64,000 nt of DNA from Litoditis marina (taxonomy: Eukaryota; Nematoda; Chromadorea; Rhabditida; Rhabditidae): positions 1,364,001 to 1,428,000 of the forward strand of contig OZ038433.1 in assembly GCA_964036275.1 (NCBI GenBank), read 5' to 3'. Within the stretch, counting starts at the first letter, position 1. Every line of letters begins with the position of its first letter. Shown here one piece after another: positions 35,297 through 57,944 of this stretch. Below the pieces are notes generated by a model that was given only the letters and a program-made list of their open reading frames with translations, had not been told where the DNA came from and ran no database searches. Both the position numbers and the translations under genes were made by a program.

Positions 35297-37485
35297 AGCA
35301 TCCACAGTTATGACTACATATAAGTAATTTTCCATAAATTTCACGAAATTATATTATGAGTATCTCCAGCCCGGATGAACGAAAAATTAGGGATTTTCCG
35401 TTCTTGGTATACAGTCATACAGTGTCTTGTAGCTTTTCTGCTTTTTCTGCATCCATTTCCATTTAGAATAGGGAGAGAACAGGGATGACCCACACTTTTT
35501 CTTCCCTAACTCCGTAGCGTATCATTGTTTTTGATGGCCGTCTCCACTCAATTTACGACTGGGAACAGTCGTTTTCCACCAACTCCTCAAGGATGAATTC
35601 AGTTGCGTGGGCGGGGCTAGCTGCGCGGCCATGGACCAGTGATCATCATACTCAAGTAATCTTGGCTAAATAGCCGAAGAAGATGAAAATCGGCTTCTTT
35701 TCTTCAGACTTCAGAGACATGGTTTATCATACAACTCATCTTGGCGATTTCATTTTTATTTGCAGTCAAACGTCTTTCGGGAAAATAGTAGGATCGGACT
35801 TTATTGTTGTTTGGGTATCACAGTCTCTCACCCTTTTCTTGTTCATTATACAGTTTGAATGGTTGCAACCCGTCAACTTGGTTGGGATATGATGGTTCTC
35901 TGAACGGAAGTATTTGCTATTTCCGTTGTTATTAAGTGCCTAGTCATTTTGACATGAAAAAAGTTGGGAAATAAACTGGTTCTATATGAGCTCTGAAGTT
36001 CTTATAAAGACGTATTACAGAGTCCATTGCATGAGTAGACGTTGCTTAATTTGATAATTCCTTAATTAGACGGTCTTTGCTGTACCGAGTATCGACCCTG
36101 ACCCATCCATTCTTTCCCTTCCCGTTTCCTCGTAATTACTGTCTCCTACCATCATCATTATAGTGTTTCTTTGGGTTGTTTCTTTTCATGAGCCACGACC
36201 ATAGCATGTGTTGTTTTGTGGGGTCGCACCTATTGAGGAATGATGTTGGGAAGTTAGAGCTGGTTGTTATAAACAGTTGTTCGTTCCGCCGCACACTCGT
36301 CGAGGTTGAGGTTTAGCTTCTATTAGAGAATTGTAAATTGTAATTGAAACTACGGTCTTACTTAAGTCATTTTACTGAAGTCAGCCTGTTTTGGTGCCTT
36401 TTCGTTATCAAGTAGTCAAAATTGTTGACGTATTTCAAAAAACGGGTCACTTTTGAATGTGCAGTCACATTTTGATCATCCCGCTCATGGTCATCTTGTA
36501 CCTGGGCCGTCAATTGATCGAACCCATCCATCCTATAATTTGCGTGTCGGAATACGTGAAACCGCCTGGTAATCTAGTAGTCATGACCTTGTGTCCACAA
36601 CACTGGCCAACAAAGAGATGGATTGCATGGAGCAAAAGGGGGCGGAGCCAGTTGGGTGCTACGGGGCAGAAAAACATATCCACCTTCACCCCCGCCACAG
36701 ATGTTTGCTCCATTTTCATCAACTTCCGTAGTACTTTACACCAACAAGTTGTAATTATCTCTCAAAAAAAGGATATTTGTTTATCAATCGCTTATTTTAC
36801 CAATTGGAATACGATATATATGAGCTGTGAAGCGTGTTTGTTCCAAAGATCCGTGGTGTTTCTCATGGAAGTTGCTTGAAGTAAAGGAACAGGATACTTT
36901 ATTCCGCGATTTGTTGTTTTGACGGCTGCTTTGTCTCCGTTACCATTTGGTTACCTTAGCCGCTTAGCTCATCACTTGTTTGTAACTTCAAATGTCAAAG
37001 TTTTCAATATATCAATGCTCTCACATGAATTTGTTGTGATCGAAAATGTCACGCCTAGTCCTACGACTCTCGATTTTGTTTTGATATCTGCCGTTTCGTA
37101 GCTGGCGAACCACATGAATCATGACTATATGACTCTTCGGCGTTTGTTGTGTGTATGCGAGTATTGATTGATTGGGCTGCTTTGGTTTGGTTGGTTGTTT
37201 TGCGTCCACGGACCGCCTTTCCATTGCAGCGTATACTCATGTATTGTATACTGACTCATTGGTAACTTCATAACTATATCAATATCGACATATAGTAGCG
37301 TGATGATTGCGTGCAATACAGTGACCTATGTATACTTGTTTTGATCTCCACTCGTTTTGATTCATCACAACTGAACTCACAACAACTTGTTAATTTTAAT
37401 TCGTATTTTGTGCGAGTTGTCTTGTGTGAACTTTCAACCACCTTTCCTCTTTTTCTCCTATTTCTCTCCTCTCACTCCCCTCTCA

Positions 37486-37486
37486 G

Positions 37487-37566
<80 letters not shown>

Positions 37567-37582
37567 TCTCTATCTCTCTCTT
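37486..37582 (+). repeat. (CT)n microsatellite
   Basis: Nearly pure CT repeat of about 75 bases (to about 37561), ending in CTCTATCTCTCTC. Confidence 0.95.
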
Positions 37583-39865
37583 TTCGACTACCCTAATCCG
37601 CCAGCTTTTATGCCTCTTTCGTAGCACAATAGTCGTTCGCTCGTTCGTTTCGCTTGCCGCCATAATACAGCCGGTATTAGCCACATGAATTTCGCTCCCC
37701 CCCCCCCTCTCTTTATGAAATTGTTATACCGTTTCCTAATCAATTGTCATACCTGGAGATAAATACTTATTTGCAGAATCATTTGTATAGCGAGCTTTGT
37801 TTGTAAGCATAAGTTTTCTTCATGTTTCATTCTCAAGTTAGATGCGTGTGTAGCTACTAGTTACGTTGCCTTCTCACGTACCACTAGGCTGGCAGTAGCA
37901 GGGTAATAGACAGGAATTTCATGTTCCAGTTTCGTTGGGTGATTTGGATTTTCGTTCCATCTAGAATGGAAAGGTGATATGTGTGGAAAGGAAAGCGAAA
38001 GTGTCTCTAATCGGGCGGCTATTTGCGATAATTCATTTTTATTTCCGTCCTCTCGTCTTGCCTAATCGCAAGAATTCTTTTTTGTGGTTTCTTCATTTGA
38101 ACTGTATGGTAGTATGGGGCTTAAAGTAAAAACTGAGACATTACCAAAGCTGGTGTTGTCATTCCATTTTTCAAGTTCGCCGTCCCACCTTCTAGTTCTA
38201 GCATTAAAGAAATGAAATGTAATATTTTTGAATATCTGTATTCCCTATGTTTTGTAGACAGTACATAACGTTTGATGATTTTTGTTCCGTTTAGCGGGTT
38301 TAAGTTCTATAGTTGTTCTATAGGTGGTCGCGCAATAATTTCCACAGCCAATGTTTATATTATCTAACTGAACTGTCAGTCGGTTTGTTTGTTTTTGCTC
38401 CATCAGCTGATAAATGGTCGGGGTTTTTTGGATATGACGTTATCGTTATTCACAGAAGAAACTGTTTGATCTGGAACACAGCGGATGAAATATAGTCCGT
38501 TTCATGACTTGGTAGATCGTTTCAGAAAGTCTCAAGATGCTCAGATCTTAGAGTAGTGATCGGTTAGTCTTTATCGCCACAGCACCACGAACATTTCCAC
38601 GCTTTTTTACAACTTCCTCGTTGCTTTCAGAGAAAACTTGAATGAATAGGTATTAAGAAAACTTCTTGTTTTTGAAGAAATCATCAACACCTTTTGGCGA
38701 AAGCGAAAGAGTTGCAGTTGCAAAGATTTTCAAGTGTTATTCAGCTGTTTCCAAGAAGGGTTTCTTCGCACCATTCTGATAATTTACTGCTCAAGTGCTC
38801 ACCACCATGGCTACCATGCGAGAAACATGCCTTATTCATTAATTTCCCCCAGTCTCTGAGGTCACATTTCTCATAATTCCATTAATTTATAGATTATGGT
38901 AGGTCATGGCGATATATAGCAAATTTCTGTGTATAATTATTAAAAATCTTTACAGCCTAATACCTCGATCTTTGAAACATTGGCAAGTTATTCATATGTT
39001 TGTTCATTCATTCACTTTCGAAAAATGTGGCACTCGCTCATCGGGGAAGAGGGAAATCGGTTATCGGTATAGTAGAAGGGTGGGGTTGTTTGATAGTTTG
39101 AAGTTATTGTTAGTAGGAGGCTAGAAAGGGGAAGGGAAGGTGAAATTGTTTCGTTGTTTGGTTGTTCCGGAAATGTGTGCTGCAACGACGCGTTTGTTTC
39201 CGAATCGGGAGTATTTGTTCTTCTGTGTTGTGGAGGAGAAGCCGGAAAAGACTAGTGTTCTTGCCCAGGTGAGGAACAAGACGAGGGGCCTTTGGAGGGG
39301 GATGAGCTGCGAACTGAGGCGAACTGGGACCGGTCCGAGGCCATACGCAGACAGACACTCATTTTGGACACACACATGTTTTCGCCTCGGGCGCTGTAGC
39401 CTGTACTACCAGTCGAGTACTTTCACGTGGAACACGCTAAACACGTGAGTGACGATTCGAAAACGTGCGATAGTGAAGGCTCTCTCTGCCACCAGCGTCT
39501 GTCAGTCTCTCGTTCTCTCACAATCTTCTTCCCCCTTTGCCTGTTTTTCTGCCCCACTCACTAATTGTGCCTGTCTCTCCCTCCAGATCTGAGGACGTGT
39601 CTCTCTGATTGCCTTCTCCTTGGTATAATTAATTAGCTCCTCCCGCCCACTCTCCTTCTTCCCATAATTACCCATGCACAACTTTTCACAACTAATTATC
39701 TATCGTCATCATTCTAAAAGTAGCGCCTGCGTTCTCTAGTTATCTTATTAATCGTCTAAGTGACTACAGACCGTTTTGGAAATATTGAAATCTAACGTTT
39801 CATGGGTCTCACGTCTTACCTGTGCGTCACTTCCATAAGTTTTTATTTTACCTCTCCATTTCAGT

Positions 39866-39962
39866 CATAACCTCTCTCTCTCTCTCTCCCTCTCTCTCTC
39901 TCTCTCTCCCTCTCTCTCTCCCTCTCTCACTCTCTCTCTCTCTCTCTGTCTCTCTCTATCTT
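39866..39962 (+). repeat. CT-rich microsatellite
   Basis: CTCTCTC runs with regular CCCTCTC interruptions. Confidence 0.95.
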
Positions 39963-40137
39963 TTCATTGAATAGCAGGTCTGAGTCACTATTCATTATCC
40001 GAACGGCATTTACTCCTATTTCTATTACAGTGGAGTTCTCGTTAATCTTTGCGAGCTCACTCCATCATATGTTTATTGATTTGTGTAACATGCTGCTCTG
40101 TTTAGATGACAAATGACACCTTTGTGTTCATTGTTCA

Positions 40138-40267
40138 TACTGTTAGTCAGTTGTTTAGTCACGTGAAACATGTAAAACACAGCAGAACTCAGAACCGTGC
40201 AATGACAAAGTGCGCGATGCCTCATTAGAATGCTGACTTTACGCGACTATTCAATTTACTTCTTTAA
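40138..40267. mobile_element. Miniature element, copy 5
   Basis: TACTGTTAGTCAGTTGTTTA at the left and GCGACTATTCAATTTACTTC at the right, with the conserved AACACAGCAGAACTCAGAAC core. The right end has lost the clear TATA. Confidence 0.75.
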
Positions 40268-41204
40268 CATTGTCTGATCAAGTGATCACAGCCACAATCA
40301 GTCTGTCAGTCACCTTTGCAATCGTTTTGTCACTTCTTTTGCTGCCCTGTTTGTGCAACTGTCATAGTCGGCCCCCGGTTATTGATTTTACCACACCCGT
40401 GTGTTCTCGGCGCCATTTTTCTTCCAGTCTTTTTTCCATGGAAAAGTAGTCATCTCCTCGTTTATTTAGGTGTTACCTGGTTACTCATTAGTTGATTGAA
40501 TAACTTGGTTTCATACACCAGTAAGTTCCGACTATTCGACAAAAAGTAGATCATTTTCAGCTTCCAACACGTAAAAATTAACGATTTTGTATCAAAAATA
40601 GACCAATTTTCATGTTTTCGGCAAAAAAGCTAGGGTTTAGATAAAGTTGTACTGTTTTGTCGGATAGTTAGACCTGTTTTATTTTGAATGCAAGATCGTA
40701 GCTCGAAGTGAAGAATCGCGCGCAGCGCGAAGCGCTGTGCGAGATTTGTCTTTGGTCCGGCTAATGCGCGCTTTCATTTTTTTAGTTCACTCTCAAAAAG
40801 GTCCAATTGTGCAAATCAAAACTTTTTGTGATTTGCTGATTTTCTATGGCACATTTACAAGCTATATTCAAAATGTGAACGAAATTGATTAAGTTTGAGC
40901 CGAGTTATGACGTTATGCGCTTCATGCAGACCGCCAACTTCCGCCGTGTATCTGTCTGTCTGTCTGTCTGTGTTGGTGCGCACTCCTGGGAAATTTTTAT
41001 GTGTGAACCGATTTGACTGAAAATTTGGGACACGATAGATATCCCACTCAAACCTTGGGGGCGCAAACTTTTTTCGAAAAAAATAATTTTTCATTAAGTT
41101 ATAGGTCTTTGAAAATGTCTCTGCGTCTCTTCATTTCGTGCACTCTCTCGCCCTCTCTGTCGCGGTAAATCAAATTGCGTTATAACTCAGCTCAGTCCTA
41201 ACCA

Positions 41205-41770
41205 ATTCAAGTAAAATTTGGAGTATGATACCACGACATGAACTGACATTGATTCAGATGTAAGTCTTCTACTGATGACGTCATCGAGGATTCTGGAGCT
41301 CGGATGACGTCATAATCGAAAAGTGCAAAGTTGATGTCACATATATTTTCAAATGATGTTTATATCTTAGGAAGGGTCAATTAACGGTGAAACTCAATCT
41401 AAGAGTGACGTATTCTGGGATTCTGGAGACCAGATGACGTCATGTTTGAAAAGTGCAAAGTTGACGTCACATATTATTTCAAATGCTGAAAATATCTCAA
41501 AAATGGTATATTAACGATGAAACTTTATCTAAATATGACTTATTCTGGAATTCAGAAGACCAGATGACGTCAACTTTTGAAAAAATTGACGTGAAATATG
41601 TTTTCGAATGCTGAAAGTTTCTTAAAAATGGTCAATTCACGATGAAACTTCATTCAAACATGACGTATTCTGGGAATCTGAAGGGCAGATAAAGTAAGTT
41701 TCCAGAACTGCAATGTTGACGTCATATTTTTTCGAATGATGGTAATACTTGACAAGTCATTCATTAAGAA
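41205..41770 (+). repeat. Tandem array with TGACGTCA motifs
   Basis: About four degenerate units of roughly 120-140 bases. Each holds a version of: GATTCTGGAG.CCAGATGACGTCA, GAAAAGTGCAAAGTTGACGTCA, TTTCAAATG, then GGTCAATTAACGATGAAACT. TGACGTCA or a one-base variant occurs once or twice per unit. This is the palindromic core of the cAMP response element bound by bZIP factors. Whether the array is regulatory or just a satellite repeat cannot be told from sequence. Confidence 0.75.
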
Positions 41771-41834
41771 CACAATTTTATCTGCACCGTACAGATCAAA
41801 CCACATACCTACGGCATGTGTACAAAAAGAGAAA

Positions 41835-42612
41835 AATTCATGAAAAAGTGGGGGCCCAACGACTGTGAGATTTGTCTTCTGCTGTGCGCCGCTTAGACAG
41901 CTACTCTCAAATGGAGCAGCTACTGCTACAAAAACCGGAAAATACTTATATACTCAAGTATAACTGTTCATTACGAACATACAAAAGTCGTAAAATATTT
42001 TTTCAAACCTGTAAACTATAATATACAAATCACAGATGTTAACTCAACGTAGTCAACTATAGAGATTCTGGTTTTGTACACAATGATTTGCAGTTTTGGT
42101 CCTTACTTGTTACTCTAGGTGCTATAACACTTGGCATATTATTCAACAGTTGTTCTCTCCTTCACACAGGGATGACCAAAGTTGGTACGCGGACAACTTT
42201 TTCATGGGGGGGGGGGGGTCGTTTTCGGCTCGAAATTCGAGAAAATAATAGAAATTCGGGACGATTTTGATAAATTCAAACATCGAATTGGAATATTTTG
42301 GGTTCAGAAAGCTTGTTTTTGACTAATTACTATTGACTTTTGTTTTTTGAGGGGGGGGGGGGTCGTTCCGGTTGTAAGGCCAGTCAAAATTTTGGTCATC
42401 CCTGCCTTCACAGCTGTGACTTGTAGATTCTAGTTTACAGGTTTGAAAAAATATTTTACGACTTTTGTATGTTCGTAATGAACAGTTATACTTGAGTATA
42501 TAAGTATTTTCCGGTTTTTGTAGCAGTAGCTGCTCCATTTGAGAGTAGCTGTCTAAGCGGCGCACAGCAGAAGACAAATCTCACAGTCGTTGGGCCCCCA
42601 CTTTTTCATGAA
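41835..42612. repeat. 0.78 kb inverted repeat (fold-back element)
   Basis: The outer arms of about 180 bases (41835-42017 and 42428-42612) are almost exact reverse complements, from ATTCATGAAAAAGTGGGGGC inward. The centre has a weaker inverted pair, GGGATGACCAAAGTTGG and AAATTTTGGTCATCCCTG, and two G runs of 12-13 at 42207 and 42350, both followed by GTCGTT. No coding frame spans it. It looks like a non-autonomous DNA transposon or a nested pair of elements. Confidence 0.85.
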
Positions 42613-44327
42613 TTTATGTTAGTTTTACAACGGCTTCCTTTCAACTTTCAATAATAGTCAGACATCACATTTTGTGTCTGTGCAAATGTTCATAATCTCA
42701 CCTATCCGACGTATCTATTTACGTTTCCTGTTCAGCGGAGTAGTTTTTGCAGGAAACTTCAAGGTTGTCCTTATCTATCTGAGGGTAGTTCCAGTTTATA
42801 GTGTGAACACCTCGGGAGGCTGGTTGCAAACATGCAAACACCTCTAGTTTTCTCATGTTTGCAGAAACTTTGTCGTTCATTGATCTAATTTTCATTTTTC
42901 CACGCCTTGGGTAGTTGTTTTACCTCCATACATATTGTGAACAAAAACAAAAGAAGTAGCTTTTTATTTTTGAAAAGATGTGCTATTTTTATACTTTGTG
43001 TGATATGTAGAGTTCGAAGTGCTTTACTCGGGAGGATTTCCATGGTATTATATGAAACCTCTGTTGGAAGCCCGTGCAGGGTGCTAATCAGGAAACAGGA
43101 AGGTTGTGATACTCTACGTCACAATTCAGCCAGTACTACACAAGAAACAGATTTATTGTTGGCGCAGAGAAAACATGGTATTTTGGAATGTATGGTATAG
43201 GTGGCCGTATTTCGAAATTTGTGCGAGGGCGAGGGGTTACTTCTGTCCGCTTTTACGCTATGTTTCTCGGTTTGGTTCATCTTCTTAAGGCACAAACCCG
43301 AAATTACCAGCAGTTGTTGATAGTTGATCTTGAACTAAATATAAACAGTTTCAGACCACTAACTATCATGTCACTCGTCACTGTAAATCTCGGGTAGCTG
43401 TAATTGGAAAACTAGTCTCTATATAAATATGACGTGTCGTATAGGGCGGGTTCCGCTTGGTTGCATAGCAAATTAATTGTATTCCTCACATATAAACCTT
43501 CTAGGAAGAGCTATATTCGGTATAAAGTTGACCTCATTTTTTTGTAGTTTCAGTAGTTTGTCATGTAATTAATCGAAGAAATGCCATCACTTCATGGTTT
43601 GAATGCTGAAATTGTGTTGAATTGGTAGTTCATAGTTCATTGTTCTGGAATTATGGAATTTACATAATTATAATGGAATAATTAATAGCAACTAAACTGG
43701 TAGAAGTCATCCATCTTTTTTTCTATTTTCACACCGGGTGGGTAGTTGTTGTCGAGAAGGTAGATAGTTAAAGTGTTAGAGGATAGAGCGCGAGATAAGT
43801 ACAAAAAACGGGCTTTTTTGTGATAAACTGGGCGAATTTTCGTAATTTTTGATGTAAAAGGTATAACTTTCTCTGTTTTGATTTTTCTAAATGTTTAAAT
43901 GGTTTCTCTTTCTAAGTCATACCATACAGGTGTGTGAGTAGTAAGTAGTATTTTGGAAGGAAACGTTTCTCAATAGGAAAACAAAACTTCGACAACGTTT
44001 GTGTTTGTGTTACACGAATTGATGGCAAACCGTGGAAAGTTTATAAATAAGTTGATGACAGCCTACTTTGCCAGTGAATCCCTATATTCTCACATGTGGC
44101 CGCTATCAGCTAGATATCTGCTAATCACTAATCTCGTCCTTCTTCTTCAAATAGCTGCGATTATCCCCCTTTCTCTCTCCCCTCCTTCGTCGTTTCTCAT
44201 CTAAAATGCCCTTTACAGCTGTTATTGTTAGCCGTCCCTATTGATTGACGTAACTATGACAGGACTGGCTTCAGTTGAAGGCTCATTTTCGGATTTCAGA
44301 CTAAAATGGGGCGAATTCTCTATTTAA

Positions 44328-44522
44328 CCCGGTATTTTGTGAACCCTAGCCGTTAACCATTAACCGGGTTACGTGATTAACCCTTTTGTTAACCACTTGG
44401 TAACCCTAAATTTGCCCCAAAAGACATTGTAAAAGAGGGTTAACAAGTAGTTAACAAAAGGGTTAACCAGGTAACCCGGTTAATGGTTAACGGATAGGGT
44501 TAACGAAATACCGGGTTCCTTG
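44328..44522. repeat. GTTAACC palindromic element
   Basis: TTTAACCCGGTATTTTGTGA.. at the left and ..GAAATACCGGGTTCC at the right, with many GGTTAAC/GTTAACC words between. The whole can fold on itself. Related words occur at 1045-1135. Confidence 0.8.
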
Positions 44523-45105
44523 TGGAATTGGCCGTAAAATGGGCTAGGCCTGGAGGAGAAGTTGGGGATTCTGCTGTAAGTTCCCGTAGCAAGGTGTTAT
44601 CCATGATTATGGCATGAAGTGATACAGTTCTTTCCGTAAAGAACAGTTTTTTACCGGGAGTTATGGAGAAATTGACTGGAACGTTCAGTTTTATTTCTCT
44701 ATTCATACTGTAAGTGAGTAAGTGTCCACAATCTGACACATCACACATAGTATTACGCTATCATCTAATTGGTTATTGCCATACGTAGTATAATCCTTAC
44801 ATACTGTTTTTGGTAGAGTATCTCAATTGAGTTAGCTTTCGTGTCAAGCGTAATTATCGAAATGTATTCGACAAACTATCTTGATCTCGGTTTGTAGGTG
44901 TGCTCCACCGTTTGGTGGTCTTACTTTTCTCTTTTTAGTATGAATTCTCATTTTCCGAGTGATTATATTTATAACAACATTTTGTGTAATATTATTCCCA
45001 ATCCTATTACTCTTCCATATTTTTCTTCGTTGTTGTTTTCATCTGTCTCTTCGGTGTCTTTTATCTGTGTTAATAAACCTCTCATTATTGTTTCTATTTG
45101 CAGCG

Positions 45106-47547
<2,442 letters not shown>

Positions 47548-48615
47548 GAGCTCCTTGTTTACGTGACGTCATTTATACTTCTACCCCTCCCCCCCCCAAT
47601 TATAATATGATACTGATTGCTGATGGGTCCGATTCGACAAAGTTTTGTGATTTGTCAGGTCAGTAAACAAATTGAAAGTGTCAGGCACCTCGCTTAGGTC
47701 ATACCTGAGTGTTTCTCAACCATCCTATTGACCTTAACCGCAATTCCTAGCGATCATCATCAAAAGACTCACTTTTCGTGACAAGTGCAAGTGAATTTTT
47801 TATGGCCGGGGGCGGCGGTAGTCACTGGTACAGTTCTTCTGCTCTCCTCTCCTATTTATCTTTCTGTGCCCGGTACCGTTTTCTATCATATACTTCTAAC
47901 ATTATTTCACGACTCGGCCTAATTTATTGATTGAAACGAAGATATCATGATTGTCATACATATTCTATTGTTCCGGGCCTCCTCTATTGGCTCTCGTTCT
48001 TGTTGTGTGGAGCTGTTTCTGCTAGTGTGCTTGCGCTATTTTCACACGTTATCACGGCCTCTAATCAATTATTGATTGATTTGAGTACGGTGATCTATTT
48101 GTGGCAAGATACATTTCTCAGAGATTTCTCCACCCCTCTCCCCTTTGTCAAGACCACGTGTTTTGGTGCCTTTAGGTGGTACGCGGTCGGTCCCCACTCG
48201 TATCATGCACTTCTGTATCTCGCTGAGCTTCCCTATTTGGTACCTTCTCTGATCTTCTCTAGTAACTACTGTCCTAGTGGAAAAGTCAGTTTTTCCTCTC
48301 CAATGTTGCCTTTCCCTTGTTCTATTCGGTTTTTGTATGTTTGTAATTTTGTAATGGATTATAGATTTACATTCTAGTGTCCTTGCCGTTCGTTGCTTTG
48401 TTGTACACTAATCTGATATGTTGTCGTGATGAAAAATGAATATCCACTCCTTCCCTCATTTCTATACGTGGAAGAGTAGCACAGTTGTTTTAAAAATGTA
48501 AAAAAGTTGTTATCATTCGGCTCGCCCACTTCAATTTCGTTAATCCTATATTCGGTATTCACAGATTTATATTTGCGAAATAGGTTTTGAACATTAAATT
48601 AGAATTTTATTCAAA
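47548..48615. other. 3' region between convergent rap-1 and carboxylesterase
   Basis: Probably the 3' untranslated region of rap-1 followed by a short gap. A C run of about 9 lies at 47588. A 148-codon open frame at 47931-48377 (plus strand) has no recognisable domain and is T/C-rich; I take it as chance. I found no perfect AATAAA for rap-1. Confidence 0.5.
48606..48611 (-). terminator. AATAAA polyadenylation signal of carboxylesterase A
   Basis: A perfect hexamer on the minus strand begins five bases after the TGA of the first carboxylesterase, implying a very short 3' untranslated region, as is common in nematodes. Confidence 0.65.
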
Positions 48616-55128
<6,513 letters not shown>

Positions 55129-55194
55129 TTTGAGTGGAACTGAAATGCTCAATTTGGTATCAGAAACTCGAGTTAGAGTAACTGAAAAACATGT

Positions 55195-55447
55195 ACAGTG
55201 CCCGTATTTTGTAAGCTCAAGTAGCCATGTAAGTTACATGAGCAATTTTTCAATAGGTATTAGGTAATATCTGTCTCAGTTTTCAATAGTCCTTCTGTAC
55301 TTCGTTTGTTTTCAATGGTACCATTCAGTTTTTCGAAAATGGGCAAATAAACTGTCGAAACAAGAGTAGCAGAAGTTATTAATTCTCCATTCAAAATTTG
55401 TCCATGTAACTTACATGGCTACTTGAGCTTAAAAAATACGGCCACTG
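55195..55447. repeat. Palindromic element (AAATACGGCCAC ends)
   Basis: The left arm CCGTATTTTGTAAGCTCAAG..GTAGCCATGTAAGTTACATG mirrors the right arm CATGTAACTTACATGGCTAC..TTGAGCTTAAAAAATACGG. A partial copy is at 27117-27285. It lies about 70 bases upstream of the start codon of carboxylesterase A, within its likely promoter region. Confidence 0.85.
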
Positions 55448-57944
55448 AGGTGATCTTTTCTGCGCTGTAGTTTGCTCAACAAACACATAAATGTTCGAAA
55501 TTTCGTCAAAAACAAACCCGGTGCAGACTACAGACACAGCAGAAAGATAGAGAATATGTGTCAGCGTGTTTTGCTCAGAGCGATCTAATTTAACTTCTTT
55601 AGTAAGAATATAGGGTTCGAACCAGCAGCTCGAGTACATTCGATGAACTCGTTTGAATGATTATCAATTGAAACTCGGTAGAAAAACTATAAAAGTAATA
55701 TTAATGTGCTCAGTAAAAGATAACCTCATATAAATAACCTAATAAAAAGTAATGATTAGTTCTACAGCAGGCTCACGAGAGGAAAATAATCAGGACATTG
55801 AGAATCCAACGAATACTACTAGTCGCAGTGTAAGAGTAATGCTGTGTAATAAGCAATATCTTGAGATGAACTAGCATAATATCTCAGCGTAGACAGAAAA
55901 ACCTCTTGTCTACGTAAGAAAACTAGATGGTATTTTTCTCCGGAACATGTAGATTATGAAAATCAGTCTTATTATATCCAGGTAATTGAGGTTGAGAGCG
56001 TTCACAAACACCGTACATAATATGAGTATCGATTGTGTGTATGCTGGCAGAATATGAAAGCAGTGACACAATCAATAAGTATGTTTTGCACAATGCCGAG
56101 GCTGGTTCTAGATTTGGTGACAGAATGTCTGCACCATGCTCACTATACTTTAGTGATATGGGGGTCCTTTTCTTGCTTTATTGCGTCCTTACGTACTTTG
56201 ATACCCGCAAAACAGGTGATCGAGTGAACTTAGGCTTTGTCTCTTGAACTCGAGAAAAATTGAACGTATGACATTGAAAATAGATTTCAGGTTTACTATG
56301 TTGTTTCCAAATAGAAGCATACAGTAAGCGTAACACTTGAAAAAATGTTAACATATAACTCTATAACTCTATAACTCTGATAACTCTAGCACTGACACTA
56401 ACTATATAACTATAACTCTAGCATTATGTTAAGTCGAATGAAGAAAAGTGCGAAGGAAGGATGAACAACGCTTCAGGTGAGCTCTTTATGTTTATGGAGA
56501 CAAAAAAAATTGAGACAATGACAGGTTGTTTTGCCTATTTTCAAGAAACAATCTATTGTTCAAGAGCTTTATTTGTTTATAAAAACGTCAGTAAAGAACT
56601 TTGGAAAAATCTTGATGTTTCAGAAAATCTTAATCACGGATCGATTCTCGTTATCAGTAAAAATAATATAAACGGTCAGGCAGGTACTTGTGACAAGGAT
56701 GAACCAATATAAAAAAGCTAGCCTACGGCAGTTTTCTGATTTAAAAGTAAACATAAGTTTTACAAATATAGCATAATAACACTTACGAAACGGCTCACCG
56801 CTTTCACTGATGTAAATAATAAAATGTTATCTGGAGAGATTAGTTTTCATTCGAACAGGAAAACGTGTTGAATACGTGACTTTATTCAAATCGAGAAAGT
56901 GATTAGCATCAAGATTCCCTGTGAGTTTGCTGTACAGTGTTAATATATTATTAAACTAAGAAGTTTCACAACAGTTTGCAGTAGTTACTGTCCACATATT
57001 CAGAAAAAAGAAAGAATGCAATGATGAAAAGAACGGAGTGTTCGTTCACGTGCAAAACTAGACTGGCCTTCAATTCCCTTATCTTTCGGACTATCAAACA
57101 CTTTTACAAAAGTCGGGTAGTTCAAGTTTATTACAAGAAGAAAAAAACACATTTTGAATGAGAAGAGCTGATCGTTCGAAAATATCTGTCAACAGCTGTT
57201 TGCAATAAGAGAACATAATTGCACGACGTTCTTTTCAAAAAATGAGAGTTTGCCAAACTAAAGTTCACTGCAACCAATGTTCTGAACTCAGAGTTTTCGA
57301 TAAGTCCCTCGATTCGATCATTTCTTGATAGAAGTTTAGTTCTGGCCTTTTCGTTTACGACCTACGAAAACAAATTGATTCATTTCTTTTGAGAACTTTT
57401 GTTGAGTACATGGGAATATTTGGAATTTACATTGCGCTCTTTCACGAGTTTAACAGTTTCTCTTAGTCCAATTAGTAGGAAAACGACTCGTATGAAATTA
57501 AACTTCTTACTGTTAGTACATACATATGGTTTTCAGTATTTTATGGATCTAAAATACGTGAACGGACGATATTTCAGAATGGGGTGTTCGATTAAAAAGT
57601 TTCAAAGGTTGTTTCGGGGGGCTAGTGCGGGCGCAATGAAACTAGTCGGATTAGTGTGGCTGTCTCATTCTTTTCCACATATCTCGAATTTAGCCACCGA
57701 CAAATATCTCGATTACGCGGATGTGACGTTTAAGAGATATTAGCGCTAATAAAAAGGTATTGGAATGTTGAGAAGAATAAACGCTATGACATTTTTCAGG
57801 TACTTAGTCGTTCTTATTCAAGAATTTAGACGTATGAATTCGGAAATTGGCATTGCGTTATTTAAATTCTGGAATTCACTAGCCCTTGAATCTACTTGAA
57901 TCAAAACGGCCAAATATCAGAATTTCCGATCAGTTAGATGTTTA

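Larger units (their letters stand above)
32363..45105. other. Long stretch with no supported gene, upstream of rap-1
   Basis: About 12.7 kb. It holds a hairpin element (35.17 kb), a CT tract (37.49 kb), another CT tract (39.87 kb), a miniature element (40.14 kb), a CRE-like array (41.2-41.77 kb), a 0.78 kb inverted repeat (41.84 kb) and a palindrome (44.33 kb). It may contain promoter and untranslated exons of rap-1, which I cannot place. Open frames at 36457-36879 and 33114-33356 show no splice sites or similarity I recognise. GCGCGCAGCGCGAAGCGC and GTCTGTCTGTCTGTCTG at 40.7-41.0 kb resemble dispersed nematode repeats. Confidence 0.5.

Noticed and set aside
36457..36879. 140-codon open frame upstream of rap-1
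   Set aside because: No recognisable motif, no splice sites and a non-ATG-like start context. Chance is the simpler explanation.
47931..48377. 148-codon open frame downstream of rap-1
   Set aside because: T/C-rich, no domain, no splice sites, and inside the expected 3' untranslated region of rap-1.
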